From Bacteroidales bacterium (GTDB lineage Bacteria; Bacteroidota; Bacteroidia; Bacteroidales; P3), in the NCBI GenBank assembly GCA_023227645.1, contig JALNVJ010000033.1, forward strand, positions 1 to 11,519: a stretch of 11,519 nt of DNA, given 5' to 3'. Below are positions 1 to 6,571 of the stretch, one piece after another; the stretch's first letter is position 1; every line of letters begins with the position of its first letter. A program made the translations under genes and the position numbers. Below the pieces are notes generated by a model. The model had not been told where the DNA came from, did not search any database, and worked only from the letters and a program-made list of their open reading frames with translations.

Positions 1-1979
1 GCAAGATTTTTTGCTAATGCAATATCTTCAAGTGGTAGTTTCTTATCAATGCTTTTAATAATATATACCTTTAGGCCTGATTTATTGATAACACTTTTTA
101 CAACTAAGTCTTGGGGGCGTTCTATTTCATTTTCCTCAACATATCTCTTAATATCTTGAATAAATAGTTCTCCATATTTTTGAGCCTTACTTGTTCCAAC
201 ACCGATAATTTGACGCATTTCATCCATATTAATAGGATATTGAATTGTCATATCTTCCAAAGATCTATCCTCAAAAATAACATATGGTGGTAGGTTTTCC
301 TTTGTGGCCATTTTCTTACGCAAGTCCTTAAGAATGCTAAACAATACCTTATCAACTCCTTCTCCGTCTGAACCAGAAATTATTGTTGCATCAAGATCTT
401 CATAGTCGCTTTCAAAATCGTGGTCTTCTGGAACAAGAATTGTATAGGATTTCTTTAGGAAGCGGTAACCTTCTTGGGTAATTTTAATTATACCGTAGTT
501 TTCTATTTCCTTTAATAATAAACCTTCAATAAGTGCCTGACGAATAACGGCTTTCCAATAAAGGAATTTTTTTTCGGAACCAACACCCCAATTGGAGATA
601 TTTTTAAATGATTTTGTATTAGCATTGCTAATACCTGAAATAATATTAGCTATATCGATAGCTTTAAGTATTTCTTTAACATCTATAACGGTTTCCAAAA
701 CTATTTCAATATCTTCAGTAGCGTCTGTCCGTGGTTTTGGATTTAAGCAATTATCACATGCTCCGCAATTATCTTGTCCGTACTCTTCTCCAAAATAATG
801 TAGTAAATTAACTCTTCTACATACTGAGCTTTCTGCATAAGAAATGGTTTCGTCCATTAATTGAAGTGCAACTTCTCTTTCTGCAACTGGTTTGTCGTTT
901 AAAAACTTTTCAAACTTAATAATATCTTGTTCTGAATAGAAAGCAATACATTTTCCTTCTCCGTCATCCCTCCCTGATCGTCCTGTTTCTTGGTAATAAC
1001 CTTCCAAACTCTTTGGCATATCATAATGAATAACAAACCTCACATCGGGCTTATCGATTCCCATTCCAAATGCAATTGTAGCAACAATCACATCCGATTT
1101 CTCCATAATAAATCTATCTTGGTTTTCGGCTCTTGTTGAAGCGTCAAGTCCAGCATGGTAGGGCAAGGCCTTAATTCCATTTAGAACTAATGTCGCGGCT
1201 AATTCTTCAACCATCTTCCTGCTCAAGCAATAGATTATCCCCGATTTTCCTTCATTCTCTTTAATAAAACGGATTATCTCCCTATTCATATCCACATCCT
1301 TCTTTGGCTTTGTGCGAATTTCATAATAGAGATTTGGGCGGTTGAAAGAAGATATAAATACGTTAGCATCGTTTATCTCCAAGTTCTTCATAATATCTTG
1401 TTGAACTTTTGGAGTTGCAGTTGCAGTAAGAGCGATTATTGGAACATTTTGACCAATTGCATCAATAATAGGTTTCATCCTCCTATATTCAGGACGGAAA
1501 TCGTGACCCCATTCAGAAATACAATGAGCTTCATCAATTGCATAAAAGGAAATATCTATCTCACGTAGGAATTCAGCATTCTCTTCTTTATTTAAACTCT
1601 CAGGTGCAACATATAATAGTTTGGTGACTCCATTTGTTAAATCGTCTTTAACTTCTTTAACTTCAAGTTTGGAAAGAGAAGAATTAAGAAAATGAGCAAC
1701 TCCACGCAGAGACCCAAATCCTCGAATAGCGTCAACCTGATTCTTCATTAAGGAAATCAAAGGTGATACTATAATTGCACAACCAGGAAGAATTAATGCT
1801 GGCAATTGATAACATAAAGACTTTCCTCCGCCTGTAGGCATAATTACAAATGTATCGTTCCCTGCAAGTAAGCTTTTGATTACCTCTTCCTGTCTACCTT
1901 TAAATTTATTAAAACCAAAAATCCGCTTAAGTTCATTATTTAAGTTAACATCAGTTGTTTTTATTTGCTTATGACCCAT
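1..1979 (-). CDS. recQ: ATP-dependent DNA helicase RecQ (3'-truncated by window edge)
   Basis: RecQ is a 3'-to-5' superfamily 2 helicase that unwinds branched DNA in recombination and replication-fork repair. The open frame runs from an ATG at 1979-1977 through 659 codons to the window edge with no stop, so the C-terminus is missing. I see all the helicase motifs: Walker A TGGGKS (residues 49-54, Lys53), the DEAH box (149-152) followed by the aromatic-rich loop CISEWGHDFRPEY, motif III ALTATAT (183-189), motif V with AFGMGIDKPDVR (303-314) and motif VI YYQETGRSGRD (328-338). The RQC zinc site is present as Cys387, Cys405, Cys408 and Cys411. A winged-helix region and an HRDC-like domain (about 541-620) follow. 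Members from Bacteroidota are, from memory, around 720-730 residues, so some 65 residues probably lie outside. It is transcribed alone, away from kdsD. Identity is near certain. Confidence 0.97.
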   Translation of the reverse strand, partial: MGHKQIKTTDVNLNNELKRIFGFNKFKGRQEEVIKSLLAGNDTFVIMPTGGGKSLCYQLPALILPGCAIIVSPLISLMKNQVDAIRGFGSLRGVAHFLNSSLSKLEVKEVKDDLTNGVTKLLYVAPESLNKEENAEFLREIDISFYAIDEAHCISEWGHDFRPEYRRMKPIIDAIGQNVPIIALTATATPKVQQDIMKNLEINDANVFISSFNRPNLYYEIRTKPKKDVDMNREIIRFIKENEGKSGIIYCLSRKMVEELAATLVLNGIKALPYHAGLDASTRAENQDRFIMEKSDVIVATIAFGMGIDKPDVRFVIHYDMPKSLEGYYQETGRSGRDDGEGKCIAFYSEQDIIKFEKFLNDKPVAEREVALQLMDETISYAESSVCRRVNLLHYFGEEYGQDNCGACDNCLNPKPRTDATEDIEIVLETVIDVKEILKAIDIANIISGISNANTKSFKNISNWGVGSEKKFLYWKAVIRQALIEGLLLKEIENYGIIKITQEGYRFLKKSYTILVPEDHDFESDYEDLDATIISGSDGEGVDKVLFSILKDLRKKMATKENLPPYVIFEDRSLEDMTIQYPINMDEMRQIIGVGTSKAQKYGELFIQDIKRYVEENEIERPQDLVVKSVINKSGLKVYIIKSIDKKLPLEDIALAKNL

Positions 1980-2004
1980 TTTGTTTCTTTCATTTTTATA
2001 TTAT

Positions 2005-2034
2005 CAAATATATTATGTACTTTTGTCGCTACAA
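2005..2034 (-). promoter_or_regulatory. recQ promoter (Bacteroidota -33/-7 type)
   Basis: Read on the minus strand, a perfect TAnnTTTG box (TATATTTG, 2012-2005) is preceded by a TTG (2034-2032) at the end of a T-run, with 19 bases between them. This matches the primary sigma (SigABfr) promoter of Bacteroidota. Transcription would start near 1999, giving a leader of about 20 bases before the recQ ATG at 1979. It overlaps the candidate kdsD promoter on the other strand. Confidence 0.75.
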
Positions 2035-2056
2035 AAAACTAGCAGTTTTATATTTG
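2018..2056 (+). promoter_or_regulatory. kdsD promoter candidates (two -7 boxes)
   Basis: Two plus-strand TAnnTTTG boxes precede kdsD: TACTTTTG (2018-2025) and TATATTTG (2049-2056). Neither has a well-spaced upstream TTG. The nearest one to the second box ends at 2025, a gap of 23 bases, which is slightly long. The first box would give a leader of about 80 bases and the second about 50. The first box lies between the -33 and -7 elements of the divergent recQ promoter, so the two polymerase sites would compete. Confidence 0.45.
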
Positions 2057-2080
2057 ATTATGCTAAATTACTGCTTTTTT
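2041..2080 (+). other. Leader stem-loop with T-run upstream of kdsD
   Basis: AGCAGT (2041-2046) pairs with ACTGCT (2070-2075). An inner TTTA/TAAA pairing is possible past a two-base bulge, and the stem is followed directly by five more T (2076-2080). It has the shape of a weak intrinsic terminator or attenuator. It would be transcribed only if the upstream kdsD -7 box (2018-2025) is used, because the second -7 box sits inside it. The stem is short and AT-rich, so it may be chance. Confidence 0.3.
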
Positions 2081-2111
2081 CAATACAATACCAAAAATAT
2101 ATATAATTTTT

Positions 2112-3086
2112 TTGAAAGTGAAAACACCCCAAGAGATTAAAACCATTGCAGTACAGACAATTAAGAAAGAATCTTTAGCAATAGATAAATTAACTAATAA
2201 CATTAATGATGACTTTGTTCAAGTTGTTGAGCTAATTTTCAATAATAAAGGAAGAGTTATAGTAACAGGAATAGGTAAGAGTGCAAATATAGCAACCAAG
2301 ATAGTATCTACCTTTAATTCCACAGGAACTCCTGCAATATTTATGCATGCAGCTGATGCTATACATGGTGATTTAGGAATAATTCAACCCGATGACGTAA
2401 TTATATGTATATCTAAAAGCGGAAATACTCCAGAAATAAAAGTACTAATCCCTCTGATAAAGAATTTAGGCAATAAACTAATAGCAATAGCTGGTGAACC
2501 CCAATCAACTTTGGCCATTCAAGCAGATTATTTTCTTAATGTATATGTCGATAGAGAGGCTTGCCCAAATAATCTTGCACCAACTTCTTCCACAACAGCG
2601 CAATTAGTAATGGGAGACGCCTTAGCTGTATGCTTGTTGGAATGTAGAGGGTTTACATCTCAGGATTTTGCGAAATACCATCCCGGAGGAGCCTTAGGAA
2701 AGAGGTTATATCTAAAAGTATCAGACTTATTCCTCAATAATGAAAAACCAGAAGTTGGACTTGAAACTCCGCTTGCTCAAACCCTTATTGAGATAAGTTC
2801 AAAAAGATTAGGATGTGCAGCGGTTATTGAAGATGAAACTATAAAAGGAGTAATTACTGATGGGGATTTGCGTCGTATGTTATCGAAAAGCCTTTCATCA
2901 GACAATCAAAAGGCAAAGGATATAATGACAATAAACCCTAAGACAATTTCAAAGGATAAATTTGCAGTTGAAGCACTAAACCTAATGAAAGAATATCATA
3001 TCACTCAGCTCTTAGTTGTGGATATGGACAATAAATACGTAGGAGTAATACATCTTCACGACCTAATTAGAGAAGGAATTATCTAG
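2112..3086 (+). CDS. kdsD: D-arabinose 5-phosphate isomerase (KdsD/KpsF family)
   Basis: This enzyme interconverts D-ribulose 5-phosphate and D-arabinose 5-phosphate, the first committed step towards Kdo for the inner core of lipopolysaccharide. The 324-residue protein has the family's usual length and order: an SIS sugar-isomerase domain (about 37-180) with GIGKSA (53-58) and SKSGNT (101-106), then two CBS domains (about 205-262 and 270-324). Lys56, Glu108, Glu149 (in REACP) and His190 (in YHPGG) align at a constant offset of three with the E. coli KdsD residues I recall as catalytic (Lys59, Glu111, Glu152, His193). The start is TTG at 2112; no ATG is available near the expected N-terminus, and GTG at 2118 is the only close alternative. 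No Shine-Dalgarno is visible, only an AT-rich leader. It appears monocistronic. kpsF-like capsule paralogues share this architecture, but no capsule genes are nearby. Confidence 0.93.
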   Translation: MKVKTPQEIKTIAVQTIKKESLAIDKLTNNINDDFVQVVELIFNNKGRVIVTGIGKSANIATKIVSTFNSTGTPAIFMHAADAIHGDLGIIQPDDVIICISKSGNTPEIKVLIPLIKNLGNKLIAIAGEPQSTLAIQADYFLNVYVDREACPNNLAPTSSTTAQLVMGDALAVCLLECRGFTSQDFAKYHPGGALGKRLYLKVSDLFLNNEKPEVGLETPLAQTLIEISSKRLGCAAVIEDETIKGVITDGDLRRMLSKSLSSDNQKAKDIMTINPKTISKDKFAVEALNLMKEYHITQLLVVDMDNKYVGVIHLHDLIREGII

Positions 3087-3087
3087 A

Positions 3088-3117
3088 TTTTAATGCCTTG
3101 ATTTATAGGCGTTAAAA
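3088..3117 (+). other. Stem-loop just after the kdsD stop
   Basis: TTTTAATGCC (3088-3097) pairs with GGCGTTAAAA (3108-3117): ten base pairs including one G-T, around a 10-base loop. It begins one base after the kdsD stop codon. There is no T-run after it, so it is not a textbook terminator. It could protect the mRNA 3' end. Confidence 0.4.
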
Positions 3118-3129
3118 ATTGGAGGATTT

Positions 3130-3195
3130 AAACGAAGAAAGAATTTTTTAAAACGAAGATTCAGTAAATTAAAACGAAGATTCAGTAAGCTGAAA
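3130..3195 (+). repeat. 21-bp tandem repeat, about three copies
   Basis: Units start near 3130, 3151 and 3172. The second and third share a 20-base identical block (3148-3167 and 3169-3188); the first matches only over AAACGAAGA and then diverges. The period is exactly seven codons. One frame reads as three basic heptads (KRRKNFL, KRRFSKL, KRRFSKL) and ends in TAA at 3196-3198. That frame has no ATG, GTG or TTG after its preceding stop at 3106-3108, so I do not call a gene. It lies in the non-coding stretch between kdsD and the terminator shared with tRNA-His. Confidence 0.7.
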
Positions 3196-3207
3196 TAAGG
3201 ATATAAA

Positions 3208-3244
3208 AAAAAGAGATTTCACTGAAAACAGGAAATCTCTTTTT
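3208..3244. terminator. Bidirectional intrinsic terminator between kdsD and tRNA-His
   Basis: A perfect 13-bp stem (3208-3220 with 3232-3244) encloses an 11-base loop. The core is GAGATTTC/GAAATCTC, flanked by an A-run on the left and a T-run on the right. It can therefore end transcription from kdsD on the plus strand and from tRNA-His on the minus strand, which is the expected arrangement for convergent units. Confidence 0.85.
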
Positions 3245-3261
3245 GTAATAACTTTTATTTG

Positions 3262-3336
3262 GGTACACGATGGGATTCGAACCCACGACCAATGGAACCA
3301 CAAACCACTACTCTAACCAACTGAGCTACGCATACC
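3262..3336 (-). tRNA. tRNA-His (anticodon GTG)
   Basis: A full cloverleaf can be folded on the minus strand. The acceptor stem GTATGCG (3335-3329) pairs with CGTGTAC (3269-3263), including two G-T pairs. The extra G-1 (3336) sits opposite C73 (3262), the identity element of histidine tRNAs. The D-arm is GCTC/GAGT with loop AGTTGGTTA. The anticodon loop is TTGTGGT with GTG at positions 34-36. The variable loop has five bases and the T-arm is GTGGG-TTCGAAT-CCCAT. CCA is not encoded. The oddity is a T-T mismatch at 31/39, where E. coli has A-U, plus a G-T pair at 27/43. It has its own promoter and terminator. Confidence 0.95.
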
Positions 3337-3355
3337 ATCTAGTTATTTAGGTTTG

Positions 3356-3388
3356 CAAAGATAGATAGTTTTTTCATTACGAGCAAAA
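3356..3388 (-). promoter_or_regulatory. tRNA-His promoter
   Basis: On the minus strand, TATCTTTG (3363-3356) is a perfect -7 box. TTTTG (3388-3384) lies upstream with 20 bases between. Transcription would begin near 3350, about 14 bases before the mature 5' end of tRNA-His at 3336. Confidence 0.75.
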
Positions 3389-3425
3389 TATTCTGTATAA
3401 ATTTTAATAATTGAAGATATACCTA

Positions 3426-3433
3426 TATCTTTG
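3426..3433 (+). promoter_or_regulatory. Flippase gene promoter (-7 box)
   Basis: TATCTTTG is a perfect TAnnTTTG box on the plus strand, 18 bases before the TTG start at 3452. No TTG at the proper -33 distance is seen; the one at 3411 is too close. The resulting leader would be short, near ten bases. This suggests the flippase is transcribed on its own. Confidence 0.55.
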
Positions 3434-3451
3434 CCAATAAAATAAGTCCAG

Positions 3452-4723
3452 TTGATAAAGAAAATACTACATACATTTCTAACAAAGATAGTTTCTGCCA
3501 TAATAGGCTTTCTTGCTATTATATTAATAAGTCAATCTATTGGAGCAGAGGGCAAGGGAGAGCAGAGCATATTCCTATTCAATATGGTAATTATAATGCT
3601 TTTTGCAACACTTGTTGGCAATTCTACACTTATTTACCTAACTCCAAGGCATAAATTTTCCGAACTCTTCTTCCCTTCAATTGTTTGGATAGTCCTATCT
3701 ATAATAATATTATTTTTGGTATTAAGTTTAATCCCAAACCTCCTTATGCTCTATCCTCTGGAATTATTTATTATTGCTTTTCTTGCCTCCATCACAGAAG
3801 TAAATACTTTTGTCTTAATAGGTAAAGAAAAGGTTAGAGAGGCAAATAATCTTAAATTATTATCACAAATCATTTCAATAATATTCCTATTCTTATTATT
3901 TTTATTAGATAAGTTTAATGGCTCCTATATATATGTAATCTCATTATTAATAGGCTATTCAATAAGTTTATTGTTTGGAATATACCTATTAAGAGATGAA
4001 TATAGGAAATTGCAAATACCTATATTTAAGGATTTTGTTTTTATGCTAAAGAAGTTGTTTCACTTGGGTGCAATTAAACAAGTTGGTAGTATATCTCAAC
4101 AAATGAATGCTAGGCTTTCGTTCTATCTTATTGCTTTCTATTCTTCAAAAAAGGCGTTAGGGGTCTTCTCTAATGGTATAAGTATTTCTGAAGCTGTGCT
4201 AATGTTTGGAATAAGCCTTGCGCTTGTTCAGTATTCCAAGTTATCGAACACTCAAGACGAGGCCTATGCTAGGAGGATATCTTTATTGATGACTAAGGTT
4301 AATATAATTTTTACTATTCTTGCCCTTGCTTTCTTTTCAATCCTTCCTGCCCAATTCTATACTTATCTCTTTGGTCAAGAGTTTGGAGATATTAGAAAGA
4401 TAATACAAATCCTCTCCTTAGGAATATTGCTACTTAGTATATCAAGTACCTTTACTCAACATTTTGCTTCCAAGGGTAATTTCACCATTGCCACCACTGC
4501 ATCTTTATTTGGATTGTTAGCAACAGGGCTCTTTGGTTTTATCCTTGTGCCAGCATATGGTATATTTGGAGCCGCAATAACCACTGTGATTTCCTATGGA
4601 ATTTCTTTTTCCATTGAGTATTATTATTTTAAGAAATGGACTTCAACAAAGTTTAAAGACTTCTTAATATCCAAGGAAGATATTAGAGAATTCAAATCTT
4701 TAATTAATGGTTTTATAAAATAG
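3452..4723 (+). CDS. Wzx/MATE-type polysaccharide flippase (lipid-linked oligosaccharide translocase)
   Basis: The 423-residue protein is highly hydrophobic, with roughly 12 membrane segments (for example about 8-28, 40-62, 74-95, 102-122, 135-152, 158-180, 242-262, 280-300, 313-335, 344-366 and 370-392). The N-terminal pattern after TM1, GAEGKGEQS (31-39), followed by a hydrophobic helix, is typical of the polysaccharide biosynthesis/Wzx branch of the MOP superfamily. Members flip undecaprenyl-linked sugars across the inner membrane. The substrate cannot be told from sequence. The start is TTG at 3452; a stop at 3443-3445 closes the frame just upstream, so no longer form exists. Notably, no glycosyltransferases, wzy or other polysaccharide genes adjoin it. 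It ends 11 bases from the 3' end of convergent pyrD with no terminator between. MurJ or a teichuronic-type exporter is less likely from length and the N-terminal motif. Confidence 0.82.
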   Translation: MIKKILHTFLTKIVSAIIGFLAIILISQSIGAEGKGEQSIFLFNMVIIMLFATLVGNSTLIYLTPRHKFSELFFPSIVWIVLSIIILFLVLSLIPNLLMLYPLELFIIAFLASITEVNTFVLIGKEKVREANNLKLLSQIISIIFLFLLFLLDKFNGSYIYVISLLIGYSISLLFGIYLLRDEYRKLQIPIFKDFVFMLKKLFHLGAIKQVGSISQQMNARLSFYLIAFYSSKKALGVFSNGISISEAVLMFGISLALVQYSKLSNTQDEAYARRISLLMTKVNIIFTILALAFFSILPAQFYTYLFGQEFGDIRKIIQILSLGILLLSISSTFTQHFASKGNFTIATTASLFGLLATGLFGFILVPAYGIFGAAITTVISYGISFSIEYYYFKKWTSTKFKDFLISKEDIREFKSLINGFIK

Positions 4724-4756
4724 GAGAATAAAATTTAGATAATACCTCTAATATCT
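4678..4756. repeat. 11-bp inverted repeat across the flippase/pyrD convergent ends
   Basis: AGATATTAGAG (4678-4688) is repeated inverted at 4746-4756, with a 57-base spacer holding both stop codons. Each arm lies in coding sequence and encodes Asp-Ile-Arg near the C-terminus of its own protein (EDIRE in the flippase, SDIRG in PyrD). It could fold at the 3' end of either mRNA, but a chance match of two short coding segments is quite possible. Confidence 0.4.
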
Positions 4757-5652
4757 GAAATATTTTTGATATTATGCCTATCCAAGTATTCTGAAATGCC
4801 GTGAACAATTTCTTCTGTTATTGCAGGGTTAATAAAGTTTGCAGTACCAACCTCAATAGCTGTTGCTCCAACTAAGATAAATTCAATTGCGTCTGTTGCA
4901 TCCATTATCCCTCCAATACCAATTATAGGTATCTTACATTGTTTAGCAACTTGCCAAACACAGCGAAGAGCTACGGGTTTTACAGCAGGACCAGATAAAC
5001 CACCAGTAATAGTAGAAAGTAATGGCTTGCGTTTTTCCGCATCCACAGCCATTCCCAATAGGGTATTAATCATAGATAGCGAGTCAGCACCTTCGCCTTC
5101 AACTGCTTTAGCTATCTCAACAATGCTAGTTACATTAGGACTTAGCTTAACAATTAGAGTTTTATTATATACTTTTCTAACAGCCTTCACAACTTCTGCA
5201 GCCATCTTTGGGTCAGTTCCAAAAGCCATACCTCCTTGTTTAACATTAGGACAAGATATATTTAATTCTATTCCTGGGATATTTTCTAGTTTATTAAGTT
5301 TTTCAGCAACCTCAACATATTCTTCAATACTTGAACCAGAAACATTAACAATTTTATTGGTATTAATATCTTTGATCTTATTATATATTGTCTCGCAGAA
5401 ATAATCTACTCCTTTGTTTTGTAAGCCGACGGCATTTAACATCCCTGAGTTTGTTTCTGCCATTCTTGGATAAGGATTACCCTCCCTATTTCCTCCAGTT
5501 GTAGCCTTAACAACAATTCCTCCTAATGAATCTAGGTTGATAAAGTCTTCAAAATCGTATCCGTAACCAAATGTTCCTGAGGCAGTCATCACAGGATTCC
5601 TCAATACCATATCTTTAATTCTAACCTCTAATCTCTTATCTGTATTTTTCAT
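4735..5652 (-). CDS. pyrD: Dihydroorotate dehydrogenase B (NAD+), catalytic subunit PyrD
   Basis: This is the FMN-binding catalytic subunit that oxidises dihydroorotate to orotate, the fourth step of de novo pyrimidine synthesis, in the cytoplasm. The 305-residue TIM-barrel protein matches class 1B. It has NPVMTASGTFGYG (19-31), VVKATT (47-52), NSGMLNAVGLQN (68-79), NISCPN (131-136) with the catalytic base Cys134 typical of class 1, VKLSPN (168-173), GGLSGPAVKP (217-226), IIGIGGI (243-249) and a C-terminal phosphate-binding segment GATAIEVGT (262-270). Cys as base, rather than the Ser of membrane-bound class 2, together with the adjacent pyrK, fixes it as the heterotetrameric NAD-linked form. 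It begins 10 bases after the pyrK stop, with a purine-rich TAAGGAAA just before ATG, so the two are co-transcribed and probably translated in step. Confidence 0.96.
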   Translation of the reverse strand: MKNTDKRLEVRIKDMVLRNPVMTASGTFGYGYDFEDFINLDSLGGIVVKATTGGNREGNPYPRMAETNSGMLNAVGLQNKGVDYFCETIYNKIKDINTNKIVNVSGSSIEEYVEVAEKLNKLENIPGIELNISCPNVKQGGMAFGTDPKMAAEVVKAVRKVYNKTLIVKLSPNVTSIVEIAKAVEGEGADSLSMINTLLGMAVDAEKRKPLLSTITGGLSGPAVKPVALRCVWQVAKQCKIPIIGIGGIMDATDAIEFILVGATAIEVGTANFINPAITEEIVHGISEYLDRHNIKNISDIRGII

Positions 5653-5662
5653 TTTCCTTAGC

Positions 5663-6421
5663 TTAAAAATCTTTTAAATCACTTGAAAGAAATATTGGTC
5701 CTGTTGTGCAGGTTCTTTCGTTTCCCTTATTTGTTTCCACCACACAACATAAACAAACCCCAAATCCACAAGCCATAGTATGCTCTAGCGATACATAGCA
5801 AGGGATGTTTTTATCCTTGGCAATCTTAGATATAGCCTTCATCATAGGAGTAGGACCACAGCAGTAGATTGCGTCGAATTCTTCTTCCAATATTTTATGG
5901 GTAGTAACCAATCCTTTGATTCCACAAGAACCATCTTCGGTTGCTATATGCAAGTTTGAAAGTGACTCATATTCTTTCTTGCTAAAGAGATGGTTGATGT
6001 CTCTACAGCCAACTAAAATATCCGATTTAATATTTTTTTCCTTTAAAACTCTTGTAAGATAGAGTAGGGGAGCTGCCCCACAACCACCTCCAACAAGTAG
6101 AACTTTCTTGCCAATAATTGTAAATCCATTACCCAGAGGGAAGATAAGGTTTAGACTATCCCCTTCCTTAATATTTGAAAGTTTATCGGTTCCTTTTCCA
6201 ACAATCTGAACAAGTAGAGATATTTGATTTTTCTTATAATCCACATCGTGGATTGAAATAGGGCGACGAAGAAATACATCTTTATTTCCCTCAACCAAGA
6301 TCTCCACAAATTGTCCTGCCTTAATTTCAGGAAGTGTTTCAGGATATTGTAGCTTTAATATAAATAAGTTGGAGGTAATGGTTTGGTTTTCTACTACTAT
6401 AAAGTCTTTACAATATTTCAT
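5663..6421 (-). CDS. pyrK: Dihydroorotate dehydrogenase B, electron transfer subunit PyrK
   Basis: PyrK carries FAD and a [2Fe-2S] cluster and passes electrons from the FMN of PyrD to NAD+. The 252-residue protein has an N-terminal ferredoxin-reductase-type FAD barrel (about 1-100) with LRRPISIH (51-58), then an NAD-binding half starting at LLVGGGCGAAPL (108-119) with YCCGPTPMM (186-194). The iron-sulfur cluster ligands are at the C-terminus: Cys218-x4-Cys223-x2-Cys226-x11-Cys238, the expected spacing pattern. It is the first gene of the pyrK-pyrD operon, running from its own promoter at 6480-6510 with a leader of about 50 bases. I saw no other pyrimidine gene and no obvious UMP- or PyrR-type attenuator in that leader. 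Related sulfide dehydrogenase/NfnA subunits share the fold, but the pyrD partner settles the call. Confidence 0.95.
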   Translation of the reverse strand: MKYCKDFIVVENQTITSNLFILKLQYPETLPEIKAGQFVEILVEGNKDVFLRRPISIHDVDYKKNQISLLVQIVGKGTDKLSNIKEGDSLNLIFPLGNGFTIIGKKVLLVGGGCGAAPLLYLTRVLKEKNIKSDILVGCRDINHLFSKKEYESLSNLHIATEDGSCGIKGLVTTHKILEEEFDAIYCCGPTPMMKAISKIAKDKNIPCYVSLEHTMACGFGVCLCCVVETNKGNERTCTTGPIFLSSDLKDF

Positions 6422-6479
6422 TGATTTTATTTATTATCATTTAAAAGTATAAGGTGCTATCTTATAATTAATTTGATTG

Positions 6480-6510
6480 CAAAATTAATGCTTTTATTAA
6501 GTTCAACAAA
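6480..6510 (-). promoter_or_regulatory. pyrK-pyrD operon promoter
   Basis: On the minus strand, TTTG (6510-6507) and TAATTTTG (6487-6480) are separated by 19 bases, a full match to the Bacteroidota -33/-7 pattern. Transcription would start near 6473, about 50 bases before the pyrK ATG. Its -33 box is only five bases from the -33 box of the divergent lipoprotein promoter. Confidence 0.78.
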
Positions 6511-6515
6511 TAATA

Positions 6516-6546
6516 TTGTGAGAAAACAAATTATTTAATACCTTTG
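6516..6546 (+). promoter_or_regulatory. Lipoprotein gene promoter
   Basis: TTG (6516-6518) and TACCTTTG (6539-6546) are separated by 20 bases on the plus strand. Transcription would start near 6553, giving a short leader of about 19 bases before the ATG at 6572. Confidence 0.78.
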
Positions 6547-6571
6547 CAGTTCACTTTTAAATGTTTAATCT

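Noticed and set aside
592..798. Small plus-strand open frame inside recQ
   Set aside because: It lies antisense to the RQC region of recQ, has no family motif or promoter, and is explained by the coding frame on the other strand.
1955..2140. 61-codon plus-strand open frame spanning the recQ-kdsD gap
   Set aside because: It overlaps both recQ and kdsD, covers the promoters, and reads as low-complexity aromatic residues from AT-rich non-coding DNA.
3130..3198. Possible CRISPR or attachment site next to tRNA-His
   Set aside because: The 21-bp units are contiguous without spacers, and no integrase or duplicated tRNA 3' end is present.
2112..4723. kdsD plus flippase as part of a capsule or O-antigen locus
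   Set aside because: They are separated by a terminator and a tRNA, and no glycosyltransferase, polymerase or sugar-nucleotide gene is nearby.
5027..5404. 125-codon open frame antisense to pyrD
   Set aside because: It is the mirror of a strongly conserved gene, and its Ser/Leu/Ile-rich translation shows no domain.
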